Shown here: one piece after another, positions 7,066 to 14,555 of the stretch
How the letters are laid out: each line of letters starts with the position of its first letter
Position numbering within the stretch: position 1 is the stretch's first letter
DNA from: Actinobacteria bacterium 21-73-9
Lineage (GTDB): Bacteria; Actinomycetota; Acidimicrobiia; Acidimicrobiales; RAAP-2
Direction of reading: 5' to 3'
NCBI GenBank assembly: GCA_002255565.1
Contig: NCBE01000001.1
Span: 1 to 39,272 of the forward strand
DNA: 39,272 bases
Translations under genes and position numbers: made by a program
The notes under the pieces: model-generated
Told to the model about the DNA's origin: nothing
What the model saw: only the letters and a program-made list of their open reading frames with translations
The model's database searches: none

Positions 7066-8523
7066 TTACTCCGGGATGAGGTACCAGAAGGGGCGAGCCT
7101 TCGCCTTGTAGATGAAGAGCACGTGGAGCAGGTACTTGATCCAGTGGCCGGCGAGGCCGATCTCCCCGAAGGTGTCCGGAAGGGATCGACCGGTGCCGGG
7201 GAAGCGGTCGGGGTCGGGGACGATGGGGTACATCGTCATCGCCGCCGCCGAGCCGTGGCGCAGGCCCACCCCGGCCGAGGCGACGCAGGCCGCGCCCATG
7301 TCGGCCATCGAGGCGCGCCGGGCGCGGACGTCGGCGCCGTGGCGGATGCGGTCGGCGATGGTGAGTGCGACCGTCTTGCCCATGACGCCCGAGGGCATGC
7401 CGGTGCGCGGCGGCGCGGGGGAGATCACGGTGCCGCGCGGGCTGGTGCGCGGGGTCGAGATCGCGTGGGGAGGGGCGAAGGCGATGCCCACCGCGAAGGC
7501 GTTGGGGTAGCGCGGCGACTCGTAGGTGGACGGCCAGTCGGCCGGCGACCACTGGTCGGGCGACTTCGCGGCGTAGTCGGCGTCGACGCGCATGAACCCG
7601 TTCGGGGCGAAGACCTCGTCGGTGATCTCCGCGCCGGCGCGGTCGAAGGCCGCGAGCCCGGCGCCGCGGAACGGCGGCAGGAGCATGGCGAAGTCGAACG
7701 CGAGGGAGTTCTCCGAGCCGTCGAGCTGCTCGTAGTGGATCACGCCCTCCTCGATGCTCTCGGCGTGGGCGCCCACCACGGCCTTCACCCCGCGCTCGCG
7801 GAAGAGCGACTCGGTCCAGAGCTGGGAGGTGGTCTGGAAGTCGCCGTGGCCGAAGACCAGCCCGCCGACCCCGAAGTCGCCCAGCTCGGCCTCGTTGGTG
7901 AAGTAGACGACCTCGACGAGGTCGCGCACGCCCGCCAGGCGCAGCTCGTGCTCGACGTTGAACGCGTACTCGAAGGCCGCGCCCTCGCAGGTGCACGTCC
8001 CGTGGCCGACCCCCACGACGACCCGCTGGCGCTCGCCCCGGCGGGCTCGCTCGATCACGCCCTCGAGCCGCTGCGCCGCGTCGAGGGCGTGGGCCGGCGT
8101 GCAGACCGAGGCGGTGTGGGCGTCGGGGCCGAGCCCGGGCGTGGCCGCGAAGTTGAGCTTCGGGCCGGTCGCGTTGATGAGGTAGTCGTAGGTGACGAGC
8201 GACGTCTTGCCGTCCCGGGCCGGTACGGTGGAGGCGATCTCCACGTGGGGGCGGCCCTCGCGGTCCGAGCCCTCGGGGAAGATCGCCGTGGCGCGCGCCT
8301 GGTGGAAGAGAATCCCCTTGCGCTCGTAGATCGGCGCGAGGGGGAAGGTCACCTGCTCGGCGCTCATGCGCCCGACCCCGACCCAGATGTTCGACGGGAT
8401 CCAGTTCCAGTCCCGGTTGGGCGAGACGACGACCACCTCGTGGGCCCGTCCGAGCGCCCGACGCAGGTGCAGGGCCGCGGTGTGACCCGAGATCCCCGCT
8501 CCGAGGACGACGACGCGTGCCAC
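7066..8523 (-). CDS. sqr: Sulfide:quinone oxidoreductase (FAD-dependent)
   Basis: 485 residues. The N-terminal dinucleotide motif VVVLGAGISGHTAALHLRR binds FAD. DWNWIPSNIWVGVGRMS, and the late MGKTVALTIADRI with its amphipathic C-terminal segment (WIKYLLHVLFIYKAK, membrane/quinone side), are features of the SQR/flavocytochrome c family. Candidate redox cysteines are C141 (SVCTP), C177 and C179 (GTCTCEG) and C413 (GAACVAS), which fits the spacing of the three catalytic Cys of SQRs. The enzyme oxidises sulfide to zero-valent sulfur (polysulfide or persulfide) and passes electrons to the quinone pool. It is the first gene of a six-gene run. Start is GTG 8523, with GAGGGAG just upstream. The promoter carries a CstR-type operator. 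The exact SQR type is not assigned. Confidence 0.88.
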   Translation of the reverse strand: MARVVVLGAGISGHTAALHLRRALGRAHEVVVVSPNRDWNWIPSNIWVGVGRMSAEQVTFPLAPIYERKGILFHQARATAIFPEGSDREGRPHVEIASTVPARDGKTSLVTYDYLINATGPKLNFAATPGLGPDAHTASVCTPAHALDAAQRLEGVIERARRGERQRVVVGVGHGTCTCEGAAFEYAFNVEHELRLAGVRDLVEVVYFTNEAELGDFGVGGLVFGHGDFQTTSQLWTESLFRERGVKAVVGAHAESIEEGVIHYEQLDGSENSLAFDFAMLLPPFRGAGLAAFDRAGAEITDEVFAPNGFMRVDADYAAKSPDQWSPADWPSTYESPRYPNAFAVGIAFAPPHAISTPRTSPRGTVISPAPPRTGMPSGVMGKTVALTIADRIRHGADVRARRASMADMGAACVASAGVGLRHGSAAAMTMYPIVPDPDRFPGTGRSLPDTFGEIGLAGHWIKYLLHVLFIYKAKARPFWYLIPE

Positions 8524-8555
8524 GTGCTCCCTCTCAGCCCCCGGACCCTCCGTTG

Positions 8556-8573
8556 GATACCCCCCAGGGTATC
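8556..8573 (-). promoter_or_regulatory. Putative CstR/CsoR-type operator in the sqr promoter
   Basis: An 18-bp interrupted palindrome, GATACCCTGGGGGGTATC on the minus strand, has perfect 7-base arms (GATACCC/GGGTATC) and a 4-base centre. The A/T-flanked G/C tract is the style of operator bound by CsoR-family tetramers. It covers the sqr -10 element (8566-8571), ideal for repression. The regulator encoded four genes down the map is the obvious ligand. Confidence 0.65.
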
Positions 8574-8594
8574 AGGAACGGGCGGCGCCCGCAA
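8566..8594 (-). promoter_or_regulatory. Promoter of the sqr operon
   Basis: On the minus strand a -35 TTGCGG (8589-8594), a 17-base spacer and a -10 TACCCT (8566-8571) are followed by a leader of about 35-40 bases with a ribosome site before the GTG. A small hairpin (CGGGC-GGC-GCCCG, 8579-8591) overlaps the -35 and spacer and might also end gntR transcripts, although it lacks a U-run. Confidence 0.55.
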
Positions 8595-8628
8595 CACCCC
8601 CCCCTGGCGCGTGGGGTCGGGGGGGTCC

Positions 8629-9384
8629 TCAGCCCCGGGCGTCGGGCCGGGGACGCGTGCCGGGCGGCCACTGGGCGACGAGCGAGTAGCGGTCGCCACG
8701 GATGAGGCTGCGTCGCCACTCGAGTGGGACCTCGCCCACGAGGGCCAGGCGCTCGATCGAGAAGGCCGCCGTCCGGGGGGGCAGGCGCAGCAGCCGGCGC
8801 TCGGCGGGCTCGGGGACGACCGGGCGGATGCGCTCCCAGCCCCCGGTGATGCGCAAGGAGCAGTGCTCGACGAGGAGCTCGTAGAGGCCGCCGGAGGAGA
8901 GGTCGGCCTCGAGCAGCCCGCCGGCCAGGTCGGCCCGGAGCGAGGAGCGGTCCCAGGCGATGGGCTCGGCTCCGGCGAAGCGGAGCCGCTCGATGTAGAC
9001 GACCTCGTCCCCGACGTCGAGGGCGAGCTGCGCGGCGGCCTCGGCCGTGGCCGGCCGGCGCTGGGCCGCGAGCACCTCGCTGCGCTCCTCGATGCCCCCG
9101 GCGCGCACGGTCGAGGCCAGGCTGTAGAGGGAGTGGAGGGGCTGTTCGAGGATCGGGGGGGTGACCGACGAGCCACGACCCCGCTGGCGCACGACCAAGC
9201 CCTCGGCGGCGAGGTGGCGCACGGCCTCTCGCACGGTCTGGCGGCTGATCCCGTAGGCCCGGGTCAGTTCCTCGTCGGTGGGGAAGCGGTCCTCGAACTC
9301 GCCGCCGAGCAGTCGTCGGCGCAGGTCCTCGGCCGTCTGGGCCCAGAGGGGCAGCGGGCTCGACCGGTCGAGCACGCCGGCCAT
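8629..9384 (-). CDS. GntR-family transcriptional regulator, HutC/UTRA type
   Basis: 251 residues. Residues ~10-77 form the winged helix-turn-helix of GntR regulators (FPTDEELTRAYGISRQTVRE, then HLAAEGLVVRQRGRGSSV). Residues ~95-240 form a UTRA ligand-binding domain (VVYIERLRFAGAEPIAWDRS and a C-terminal FSIERLALVGEVPLEWRRSL). It is the last gene of the tauE-DUF1634-gntR operon, its ATG overlapping the DUF1634 stop (TGATG). The tauE promoter contains GTCTATAC, which fits the HutC-subfamily operator consensus GT-M-TA-K-AC, and a further perfect palindrome, so autoregulation is likely. The effector is unknown; given tauE, an organosulfonate, sulfite or related sulfur compound is a guess. Confidence 0.9.
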   Translation of the reverse strand: MAGVLDRSSPLPLWAQTAEDLRRRLLGGEFEDRFPTDEELTRAYGISRQTVREAVRHLAAEGLVVRQRGRGSSVTPPILEQPLHSLYSLASTVRAGGIEERSEVLAAQRRPATAEAAAQLALDVGDEVVYIERLRFAGAEPIAWDRSSLRADLAGGLLEADLSSGGLYELLVEHCSLRITGGWERIRPVVPEPAERRLLRLPPRTAAFSIERLALVGEVPLEWRRSLIRGDRYSLVAQWPPGTRPRPDARG

Positions 9385-9893
9385 CACGCCCCCGCGAGGA
9401 AGAACGAGCCGACCAGGACCACCAGGACGAAGAGGGTGACGAGGGTCATCGGGGTGTCCTTCTCGTAGGCGAAGGACACGACGCCGACGGCGACCCGCAG
9501 CACCGGGGTGAGGATCAAGATCAAGACGCCGAGCACGACGACCCCCCGGCCCTCGCCCCGGGCGAGCGCGTGGCCGAGCGTGGCGAACGAGTGCGGGAAC
9601 GACGTGGAGGCGGAGGTGAGCGCCCGGTAGGACAACGGCCCGCGCAGCGCCAGGTACGAGCCGTGGTGGGCGAACATCAGGCCGAGCCCGACGGCGACGA
9701 CGAGCACGCTCGCCACGACCCCGACCCGCAGGACGAGGCTGATCGCGAGCTCGACCTGGCGGACCTTCTCGGCCATCCTGCGCGCTTCGGCGGGGGTGAG
9801 CTCGCGGCGGGCGCCCGAGCGTCCGAGCCCTTCCAGGGCCGGGTCGGGGGGGTTCGCCGCGGGGGTGCCCGACGCTCGACCCGCGCCGGTCAC
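9384..9893 (-). CDS. DUF1634 membrane protein
   Basis: 169 residues. After a ~45-residue hydrophilic N-terminus there are three hydrophobic helices at about 48-74, 117-138 and 147-168. The pattern, with a final segment rich in V, L and F, matches the DUF1634 family, which is repeatedly found next to TauE/SafE permeases. It starts with a GTG that overlaps the tauE stop (GTGA), and its own stop overlaps the GntR start. It may be an accessory subunit of the TauE permease in the cytoplasmic membrane; this is inferred from co-occurrence only. Confidence 0.82.
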   Translation of the reverse strand: MTGAGRASGTPAANPPDPALEGLGRSGARRELTPAEARRMAEKVRQVELAISLVLRVGVVASVLVVAVGLGLMFAHHGSYLALRGPLSYRALTSASTSFPHSFATLGHALARGEGRGVVVLGVLILILTPVLRVAVGVVSFAYEKDTPMTLVTLFVLVVLVGSFFLAGA

Positions 9894-10729
9894 GCGAGGA
9901 TCCCCTTTTGAAGCATCTCGAGCGAGATGACCACGAGGACCACGACAAAGAGTATCCGGATCGTCTTGCTGGTGGCCCGGCCGAGCATCCGGGCACCGAC
10001 GGTCGCCCCGAGCAGGACCCCCGCGGCCACCGGGGCGGCGATGATCGGGTCGATCTGACCGCGCACGAAGTAGACGCCGGCGCTGGCCGCGGCGGTCACC
10101 CCGATCATGAAGTTGCTCGTCGCCGAGGAGACCTTCATCGGCAGGCGCATGGCGCTGTCCATGGCCGGTACCTTGAGAGCCCCCGAGCCGATGCCGAGCA
10201 GGGCGCTCACGAGCCCAGCGACGTACATGATGCTGAGGCCGAGCTTCGTGCGCACGACCTTGTAGGGGATCTCCCGCCCCTCGGCGAGGTCGTGGTACGA
10301 GCCGTGCAGGTTGAAGTAGTTGGCGATCCGGTCGTTCGACGCGGTGAGCGGCGCGTCCTCGTGGCGGCGCCGGAAGGTCGCGAACGAGGAGTAGCCGAGG
10401 ATGAGCCCGAAGAAGACGAACAGGAACCGGGCGGGCAGGAGCGTCGTGAGGTAGGCCCCGGTCAGCGCCCCGGTGGTCGTGGCGACCTCGAGGAACATCC
10501 CGGCGCGAAGGTTGGCCATCCGGTCGCGGACGTAGGCCGCCGCCGCCCCGCTCGAGGTGGCGATCACCGAGACGATGCTCGCCCCGATGGCCAGGCGGAT
10601 GTCCACGTGGTAGAGCAGCGTGAGGACCGGGACGATCACGACGCCGCCGCCGAGGCCGACGAGCGACCCGAGGACCCCCGCCGCCACCGAGATGAGGGCC
10701 AGGGAGACCACGAAGTCGAGTGGTGTCAC
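9890..10729 (-). CDS. TauE/SafE-family anion permease (sulfite-exporter type)
   Basis: 279 residues with about eight membrane helices. Two inverted repeats each contain the family's glycine motif: GSLVGLGGGVVIVPVLTLL near 22-40 and SALLGIGSGALKVPAMDSAM near 175-195. TauE/SafE proteins export sulfite, sulfonates or other organic anions, and TauE also occurs in CstR-controlled operons of other bacteria. Here tauE heads an operon with DUF1634 and a GntR regulator, next to the sqr operon, so export of sulfite or another oxidised sulfur product is plausible. The GTG start lacks a Shine-Dalgarno, and a good promoter puts the transcription start on the GTG itself, so the mRNA is probably leaderless. 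Confidence 0.88.
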   Translation of the reverse strand: MTPLDFVVSLALISVAAGVLGSLVGLGGGVVIVPVLTLLYHVDIRLAIGASIVSVIATSSGAAAAYVRDRMANLRAGMFLEVATTTGALTGAYLTTLLPARFLFVFFGLILGYSSFATFRRRHEDAPLTASNDRIANYFNLHGSYHDLAEGREIPYKVVRTKLGLSIMYVAGLVSALLGIGSGALKVPAMDSAMRLPMKVSSATSNFMIGVTAAASAGVYFVRGQIDPIIAAPVAAGVLLGATVGARMLGRATSKTIRILFVVVLVVISLEMLQKGILA

Positions 10730-10735
10730 GCGTGA

Positions 10736-10764
10736 ATTGTACGTACATTCGTCTATACAGTCAA
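10736..10764 (-). promoter_or_regulatory. tauE promoter, leaderless, with GntR/HutC operator sites
   Basis: On the minus strand: -35 TTGACT (10759-10764), exactly 17 bases, then -10 TACAAT (10736-10741), then 6 bases, then the GTG start at 10729. The start of transcription should coincide with the GTG. The spacer contains GTCTATAC (10751-10758, plus strand), a HutC-type half-palindrome core, and the perfect palindrome TGTACGTACA (10738-10747) overlaps the -10. Binding of the operon's own GntR regulator there would block polymerase. Confidence 0.75.
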
Positions 10765-10837
10765 CTCACCCCGGCACCCCCGCGTCGGGCTGCGCGCCGC
10801 CGGTGCGCCGCGGGCTCGACGGCCCGAGGGACCCGGC

Positions 10838-11722
10838 CTACGCGTCGCGGCGCCGGTCGCGCGTCTCGGGGAGCCGTCGCAGACCGGCCGCCGCGTAGGT
10901 GGCGACCGCGGCCGCGTTCGAGCTGGGGGTCGTGACGGTGGCACTGGACGAGCCGAGCTCGCCCAGCGCGGCGATCCCCGCGAGCGTGATCGCGGTCCCG
11001 TGGCCCCGGCCGCGGTGCTCGCGGTGGACGCCCATCGGCTCGATCAGGCCCGGCCGGCCGACGCCGGCCGACCACACCGTGACCGCGGCGACCGCGACGT
11101 CGTGGGCGTCGTAGGCGATCAGGCACCGGGCGCGCGCGTACGCCGGCCCGGCCGCCATCGCGCGCCACGCGTCGAGGGTGAACGTGGAGTTGGCGAACGA
11201 CGCGCGCTGGAGCGCCACGCGGACGGCCGCGCGTTCGGGGCCGACGACCTCGATCCGCGCGTCGGGGCCCTCCACCGGTTCACCCAGGCCGCGGCGCAGC
11301 GGGGACCAGGCCTCATCGAGGGCCCAGCCCGCCTCGGTCAGTCGCTCGTGGAGGAGTGAGCCCGTCGGCGCGTCGAGGACGACCTCGCCCGCGGGCAGGA
11401 CGCCGCGAGCGGGCTCGGCGACGTCCCTCGCCACCCGGTCGGCCAGCGCCTCGTCGGCGACGAGGTCGGGCGCGAAGGCGAGGCGCGCCAGCGCGGGCCC
11501 GTCGAGCAGGGCGACCGCACCGATCCGTCGCTCGACGCTCCAGGTGCGTACGGCGGCGGCGGTCGCCGGAGGTCCGAAGCGCCCGAACCAGCCGACGTCC
11601 CCGGGGTGCAGTTGGAGCGGGCCGAGCTCGTCCTGCCAGTCGGCCAGGGCGTCGAGCACCTCGGTGAGCCCGTCGGCCTCGGGCACCCCCACGCGGATGG
11701 TCACGCCTCCATCCCACACCAT
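10838..11722 (-). CDS. GNAT-family N-acetyltransferase
   Basis: 294 residues. The C-terminal part has the acetyl-CoA-binding motif A of GNAT enzymes (PMGVHREHRGRGHGTAITLA near 230-250), followed by SSSATVTTPSSNAAAVATYAAAGL, the typical motif B ending. The N-terminal ~140 residues (GDVGWFGRFGPPATAAAVRTW) look like a degenerate second GNAT domain, as in tandem GNAT proteins. The ATG at 11722 has GGAG seven bases upstream; a GTG at 11704 is an alternative. The acceptor substrate cannot be predicted. It stands alone between the tauE promoter and the tRNA gene. Confidence 0.83.
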   Translation of the reverse strand: MVWDGGVTIRVGVPEADGLTEVLDALADWQDELGPLQLHPGDVGWFGRFGPPATAAAVRTWSVERRIGAVALLDGPALARLAFAPDLVADEALADRVARDVAEPARGVLPAGEVVLDAPTGSLLHERLTEAGWALDEAWSPLRRGLGEPVEGPDARIEVVGPERAAVRVALQRASFANSTFTLDAWRAMAAGPAYARARCLIAYDAHDVAVAAVTVWSAGVGRPGLIEPMGVHREHRGRGHGTAITLAGIAALGELGSSSATVTTPSSNAAAVATYAAAGLRRLPETRDRRRDA

Positions 11723-11812
11723 GGGGCGGCTCCGAGGGGGCCGGCGGGCAGCCGGGGCCGGTGACCCTCAGGCGGTCGATCGGTGTGGTGCCGGCGTGGC
11801 GCCTCGGCGCGA

Positions 11813-11887
11813 TGGCGCCCCCGGCAGGACTCGAACCTGCGCACATGGCTCCGGAGGCCAATGCTCTATCCGCTGAGCTACGGGGGC
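11813..11887 (-). tRNA. tRNA-Arg (anticodon CCG)
   Basis: The minus strand folds as a complete cloverleaf: acceptor GCCCCCG/CGGGGGC, D-stem GCTC/GAGC, anticodon stem TTGGC/GCCAT with loop CTCCGGA (anticodon CCG, reading CGG), and T-arm GCAGG-TTCGAGT-CCTGC. The CCA end is encoded (TGG at 11813-11815 on the plus strand). The outermost anticodon-stem pair is a U-U mismatch. A -10-like TAGTCT (11897-11902) lies 9 bases upstream. CGG is expected to be a heavily used Arg codon in so GC-rich a genome. Confidence 0.95.
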
Positions 11888-11946
11888 GGTCCGACAAGAC
11901 TACCGGACTCCCTCGTTCGCGGCTCGGGCCCACCGACCACCTCCCG

Positions 11947-11952
11947 TAGTGT
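11947..11952 (+). promoter_or_regulatory. -10 element of lysA (leaderless)
   Basis: TAGTGT ends exactly six bases before the lysA ATG at 11959, which places transcription start on the A of the ATG. There is no Shine-Dalgarno and no clear -35. Confidence 0.5.
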
Positions 11953-11958
11953 CGTCCC

Positions 11959-13230
11959 ATGGGAACCGGTCCCGTCCCGCTCTCGCTGCTGCCCGACACC
12001 GCCGAGGTGCGCGAGGACGGCGTGTCGATCGGCGGCGTCGACCTCGCGGAGCTCGCCGAGCGCTTCGCCACGCCGCTGTTCGTCTTCGACGAGGCGACGT
12101 TACGCCACCGGTGCGAGGAGGCGGCCGCCGCCTTCGACGACGGCGTGGCCTTCGCCTCCAAGTCCTTCTTGTGCGGGGCCGTCGCGCGCCTGGCCCACGA
12201 GTCGCGCCTGTGCGTGGACGTGGCGACCGGAGGTGAGCTCGACCTGGTCCTCCGGGCCGGGGTGCCGGCCGACCGGGTGATCCTGCACGGCAACAACAAG
12301 TCCGACGACGAGCTCGCCCGGGCGCTCGACGTGGGCGTGCACCGGGTCGTCGTCGACAACGCCGAGGAGATCACGGCGCTCGCCCGCCTCCTCGCGGGCC
12401 GGTCGGTCGACGTCCTCGTGCGCGTCACCCCCGGGGTCGAGGCCCACACTCACGAGTACGTGCGCACCGGCCAGGAGGACACGAAGTTCGGCTTCTCGGT
12501 CGCCTCGGGCGCGGCGCGCCGGGCGATCGAGCGGCTGCGCGACCTCGCGGGGGTCCGCCTGCGCGGGGTCCACGCGCACATCGGCTCGCAGATCTTCGAG
12601 ACCCGCGCCTTCGAGGAGTCCGTGCAGACCCTCGTCGAGTTCACCAGGGACGACGGCTTCGACGAGCTGTGCGTCGGCGGCGGCCTCGGGGTGCCCTACG
12701 TCGAGGGGGAGAGCGCGCCGTCGATCACGCAGTGGGCGCGGGCGGTGCGCACGGCCGCCGCCGGCGCCGGGCTCGACCCCGCGGTGCGGGTCATCGCCGA
12801 GCCGGGTCGCGCGCTCGTCGCCCAGGCTGCCGTCACCATCTACCGGGTCGGCGTCGTCAAGGAGCTGGCCGTGCGGACCTACGTCGCGGTCGACGGGGGC
12901 ATGAGCGACAACCCCCGGCCCGTCCTCTACGGCTCGGGCTACGAGGCGTTCGACCTCGCCCGCCCGCTCGCCGCGCGGCCCCGGCGGGTGCGGATCGTCG
13001 GCAAGCACTGCGAGAGCGGCGACGTCCTGGTCGACGAGGGGTTCCTGCCGGTCGCCACCGGACGCGGCGACCTCGTGGTGACCCCGGTCACCGGCGCCTA
13101 CGGCTACTCGATGGCCTCGAACTACAACCGGGTCCCCCGGCCGGCCGTCGTCGTCGTGAGCGAGGGCGCGGCGCGGGTCGTCCTTCGGCGCGAGACCTTC
13201 GACGACCTCGCCCGCCTCGAAGTGGAGTGA
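11959..13230 (+). CDS. lysA: Diaminopimelate decarboxylase
   Basis: A 423-residue fold-type III PLP enzyme. The PLP lysine is K68 in AFASKSF. HIGSQI near residue 210, the glycine-rich GGGLGVPY near 233 and RVIAEPGRALV near 275 are the conserved phosphate- and substrate-binding segments. KHCESGDVL near 350 supplies the cysteine from the partner subunit, and GAYGYSMASNYN near the end binds substrate and PLP. It decarboxylates meso-diaminopimelate to lysine, the last step of lysine synthesis. It is followed by hom and thrC, as in mycobacteria. The ATG has no ribosome site but a -10 element six bases upstream. Confidence 0.96.
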   Translation: MGTGPVPLSLLPDTAEVREDGVSIGGVDLAELAERFATPLFVFDEATLRHRCEEAAAAFDDGVAFASKSFLCGAVARLAHESRLCVDVATGGELDLVLRAGVPADRVILHGNNKSDDELARALDVGVHRVVVDNAEEITALARLLAGRSVDVLVRVTPGVEAHTHEYVRTGQEDTKFGFSVASGAARRAIERLRDLAGVRLRGVHAHIGSQIFETRAFEESVQTLVEFTRDDGFDELCVGGGLGVPYVEGESAPSITQWARAVRTAAAGAGLDPAVRVIAEPGRALVAQAAVTIYRVGVVKELAVRTYVAVDGGMSDNPRPVLYGSGYEAFDLARPLAARPRRVRIVGKHCESGDVLVDEGFLPVATGRGDLVVTPVTGAYGYSMASNYNRVPRPAVVVVSEGAARVVLRRETFDDLARLEVE

Positions 13231-13247
13231 CCCGAAGGGGCGTGGGT

Positions 13248-13253
13248 TACCCT
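13248..13253 (+). promoter_or_regulatory. -10 element of hom (leaderless)
   Basis: TACCCT ends six bases before the hom ATG at 13260, in the 29-base gap after lysA. There is no Shine-Dalgarno. It suggests that hom-thrC has its own start site in addition to read-through from lysA. Confidence 0.45.
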
Positions 13254-13259
13254 TGGTCG

Positions 13260-14555
13260 ATGGAGAGAGGGGCCGTGCGCGTCGGCGTGATCGGCGCGGG
13301 CAACATCGGCGCGGCCCTCGTGGGGATCCTCACTGACCCGAGCCGCCAGCACGCCCTCCTCGACGGGGCGACCGCGCCCCTCGAGCTCGTCGGCGTGGCG
13401 GTGCGCGACCTCGCGAGGCCTCACCCCGGCGTCGACCCGGCGCTGCTCACCGACGACGTCGCGTCGCTGCTCGAAAAGGACCTCGACGTCTTGGTCGAGG
13501 TGGCCGGCGGCCTCGAGCCGGCCGGCGGGTACGTCCGCGCGGCCCTCGAGCGCGGGGTCTCGGTCGTGACGGCCAACAAGGCCCTCATGGCCGAGCACGG
13601 CAACGCCCTGGCGCGCCTCGCCCACGAGAACGGCGCCGACCTCTTCTACGAGGCGGCCGTCGGCGGCGCGATCCCGATCCTGCGCGCGCTGCGCACCTCG
13701 CTCGCCGGGGAGCGCATAAGCCGGGTCCTCGGCATCGTGAACGGGACGACGAACTTCATCCTGACCCGCATGACCCAGGAGGGCTCGGACTACGTCGCGG
13801 CGCTCGCCGAGGCCCAGGCGCTCGGCTACGCCGAGGCCGACCCCCGCGCCGACGTCGAGGGGACCGACGCCGCGGCGAAGATCGCGATCCTCTCGGCCCT
13901 GGCCTTCGGCACGCCCCTCGCCGGGGAGGCGGTCGCGCGCGAGGGGATCACGGGCGTGCGGCCCGTCGACGTCGAGTTCGCCCGCCACGCCGGCTACGTC
14001 ATCAAGCTGCTGGCCGTGGCCGAGCGCGTCGGCGAGAGCGGGGTCTCGCGGCGCGTTCACCCGACCCTGGTGCCCGGCGATCACCCCCTGGCGGCGGTGA
14101 GCGGGGCGACCAACGCCGTCTTCGTCGAGGGCGCCAAGGCCGGCCCGCTCATGTGGCTCGGCCAGGGGGCCGGCGGCGAGCCGTCGGCGACCGCGGTCCT
14201 CGGCGACGTCCTGGACGCCGCGCGCAACAAGGTGAGCGGCCGCCACGACGCGCCCTTCAGCGGGGACCGCACCCTCCACCTCGTCGAGGCCGGCGACCTC
14301 GAGAGCGCCTACTACCTCTCGGTCGACGTGGTCGACCGGCCGGGCGTCCTGGCCGAGGTGGCCGGGGTCTTCGGCCGACACGGCGTCTCGATCCGCTCGA
14401 TGGAGCAGTCCGGTCTGGCCGACGAGGCCCGTCTCTCCCTGCTCACCCACGCGGCGCGCGACCGGGACGTGCGCGCGACCGTCGACGAACTCGCCGCCCT
14501 CTCGGCGGTCGACCGGGTGGGCGCCTGCACCCGGGTCCTCGGGGGCGCGACGTGA
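13260..14555 (+). CDS. hom: Homoserine dehydrogenase with C-terminal ACT domain
   Basis: 431 residues. The N-terminal Rossmann motif [17 protein letters not shown] binds NAD(P)[14 protein letters not shown] near 105 contains the catalytic-domain lysine, and [11 protein letters not shown] near 165 and [21 protein letters not shown] near 190-215 are family signatures. Residues ~345-425 form an ACT domain ([28 protein letters not shown]), which normally gives threonine feedback inhibition. It reduces aspartate semialdehyde to homoserine. The ATG was chosen because a -10 element sits at leaderless spacing; GTG at 13275 is another option. The stop overlaps the thrC GTG. Confidence 0.96.
   Translation: MERGAVRVGVIGAGNIGAALVGILTDPSRQHALLDGATAPLELVGVAVRDLARPHPGVDPALLTDDVASLLEKDLDVLVEVAGGLEPAGGYVRAALERGVSVVTANKALMAEHGNALARLAHENGADLFYEAAVGGAIPILRALRTSLAGERISRVLGIVNGTTNFILTRMTQEGSDYVAALAEAQALGYAEADPRADVEGTDAAAKIAILSALAFGTPLAGEAVAREGITGVRPVDVEFARHAGYVIKLLAVAERVGESGVSRRVHPTLVPGDHPLAAVSGATNAVFVEGAKAGPLMWLGQGAGGEPSATAVLGDVLDAARNKVSGRHDAPFSGDRTLHLVEAGDLESAYYLSVDVVDRPGVLAEVAGVFGRHGVSIRSMEQSGLADEARLSLLTHAARDRDVRATVDELAALSAVDRVGACTRVLGGAT

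Noticed and set aside
6602..7996. 464-codon frame reading from sqr into the regulator as a fusion protein
   Set aside because: The upstream part is out of frame with sqr and meaningless; the regulator starts at its own ATG (6916) overlapping the 48-aa gene.
10739..10764. Phage or integrase attachment site at the tRNA-Arg / tauE region
   Set aside because: No integrase and no repeat of the tRNA 3' end was seen; the palindromes fit GntR operators better.
12100..13008. Minus-strand open frame inside lysA, and similar frames inside hom, thrC, rho and murA
   Set aside because: Shadow frames; the plus-strand genes carry all family motifs.
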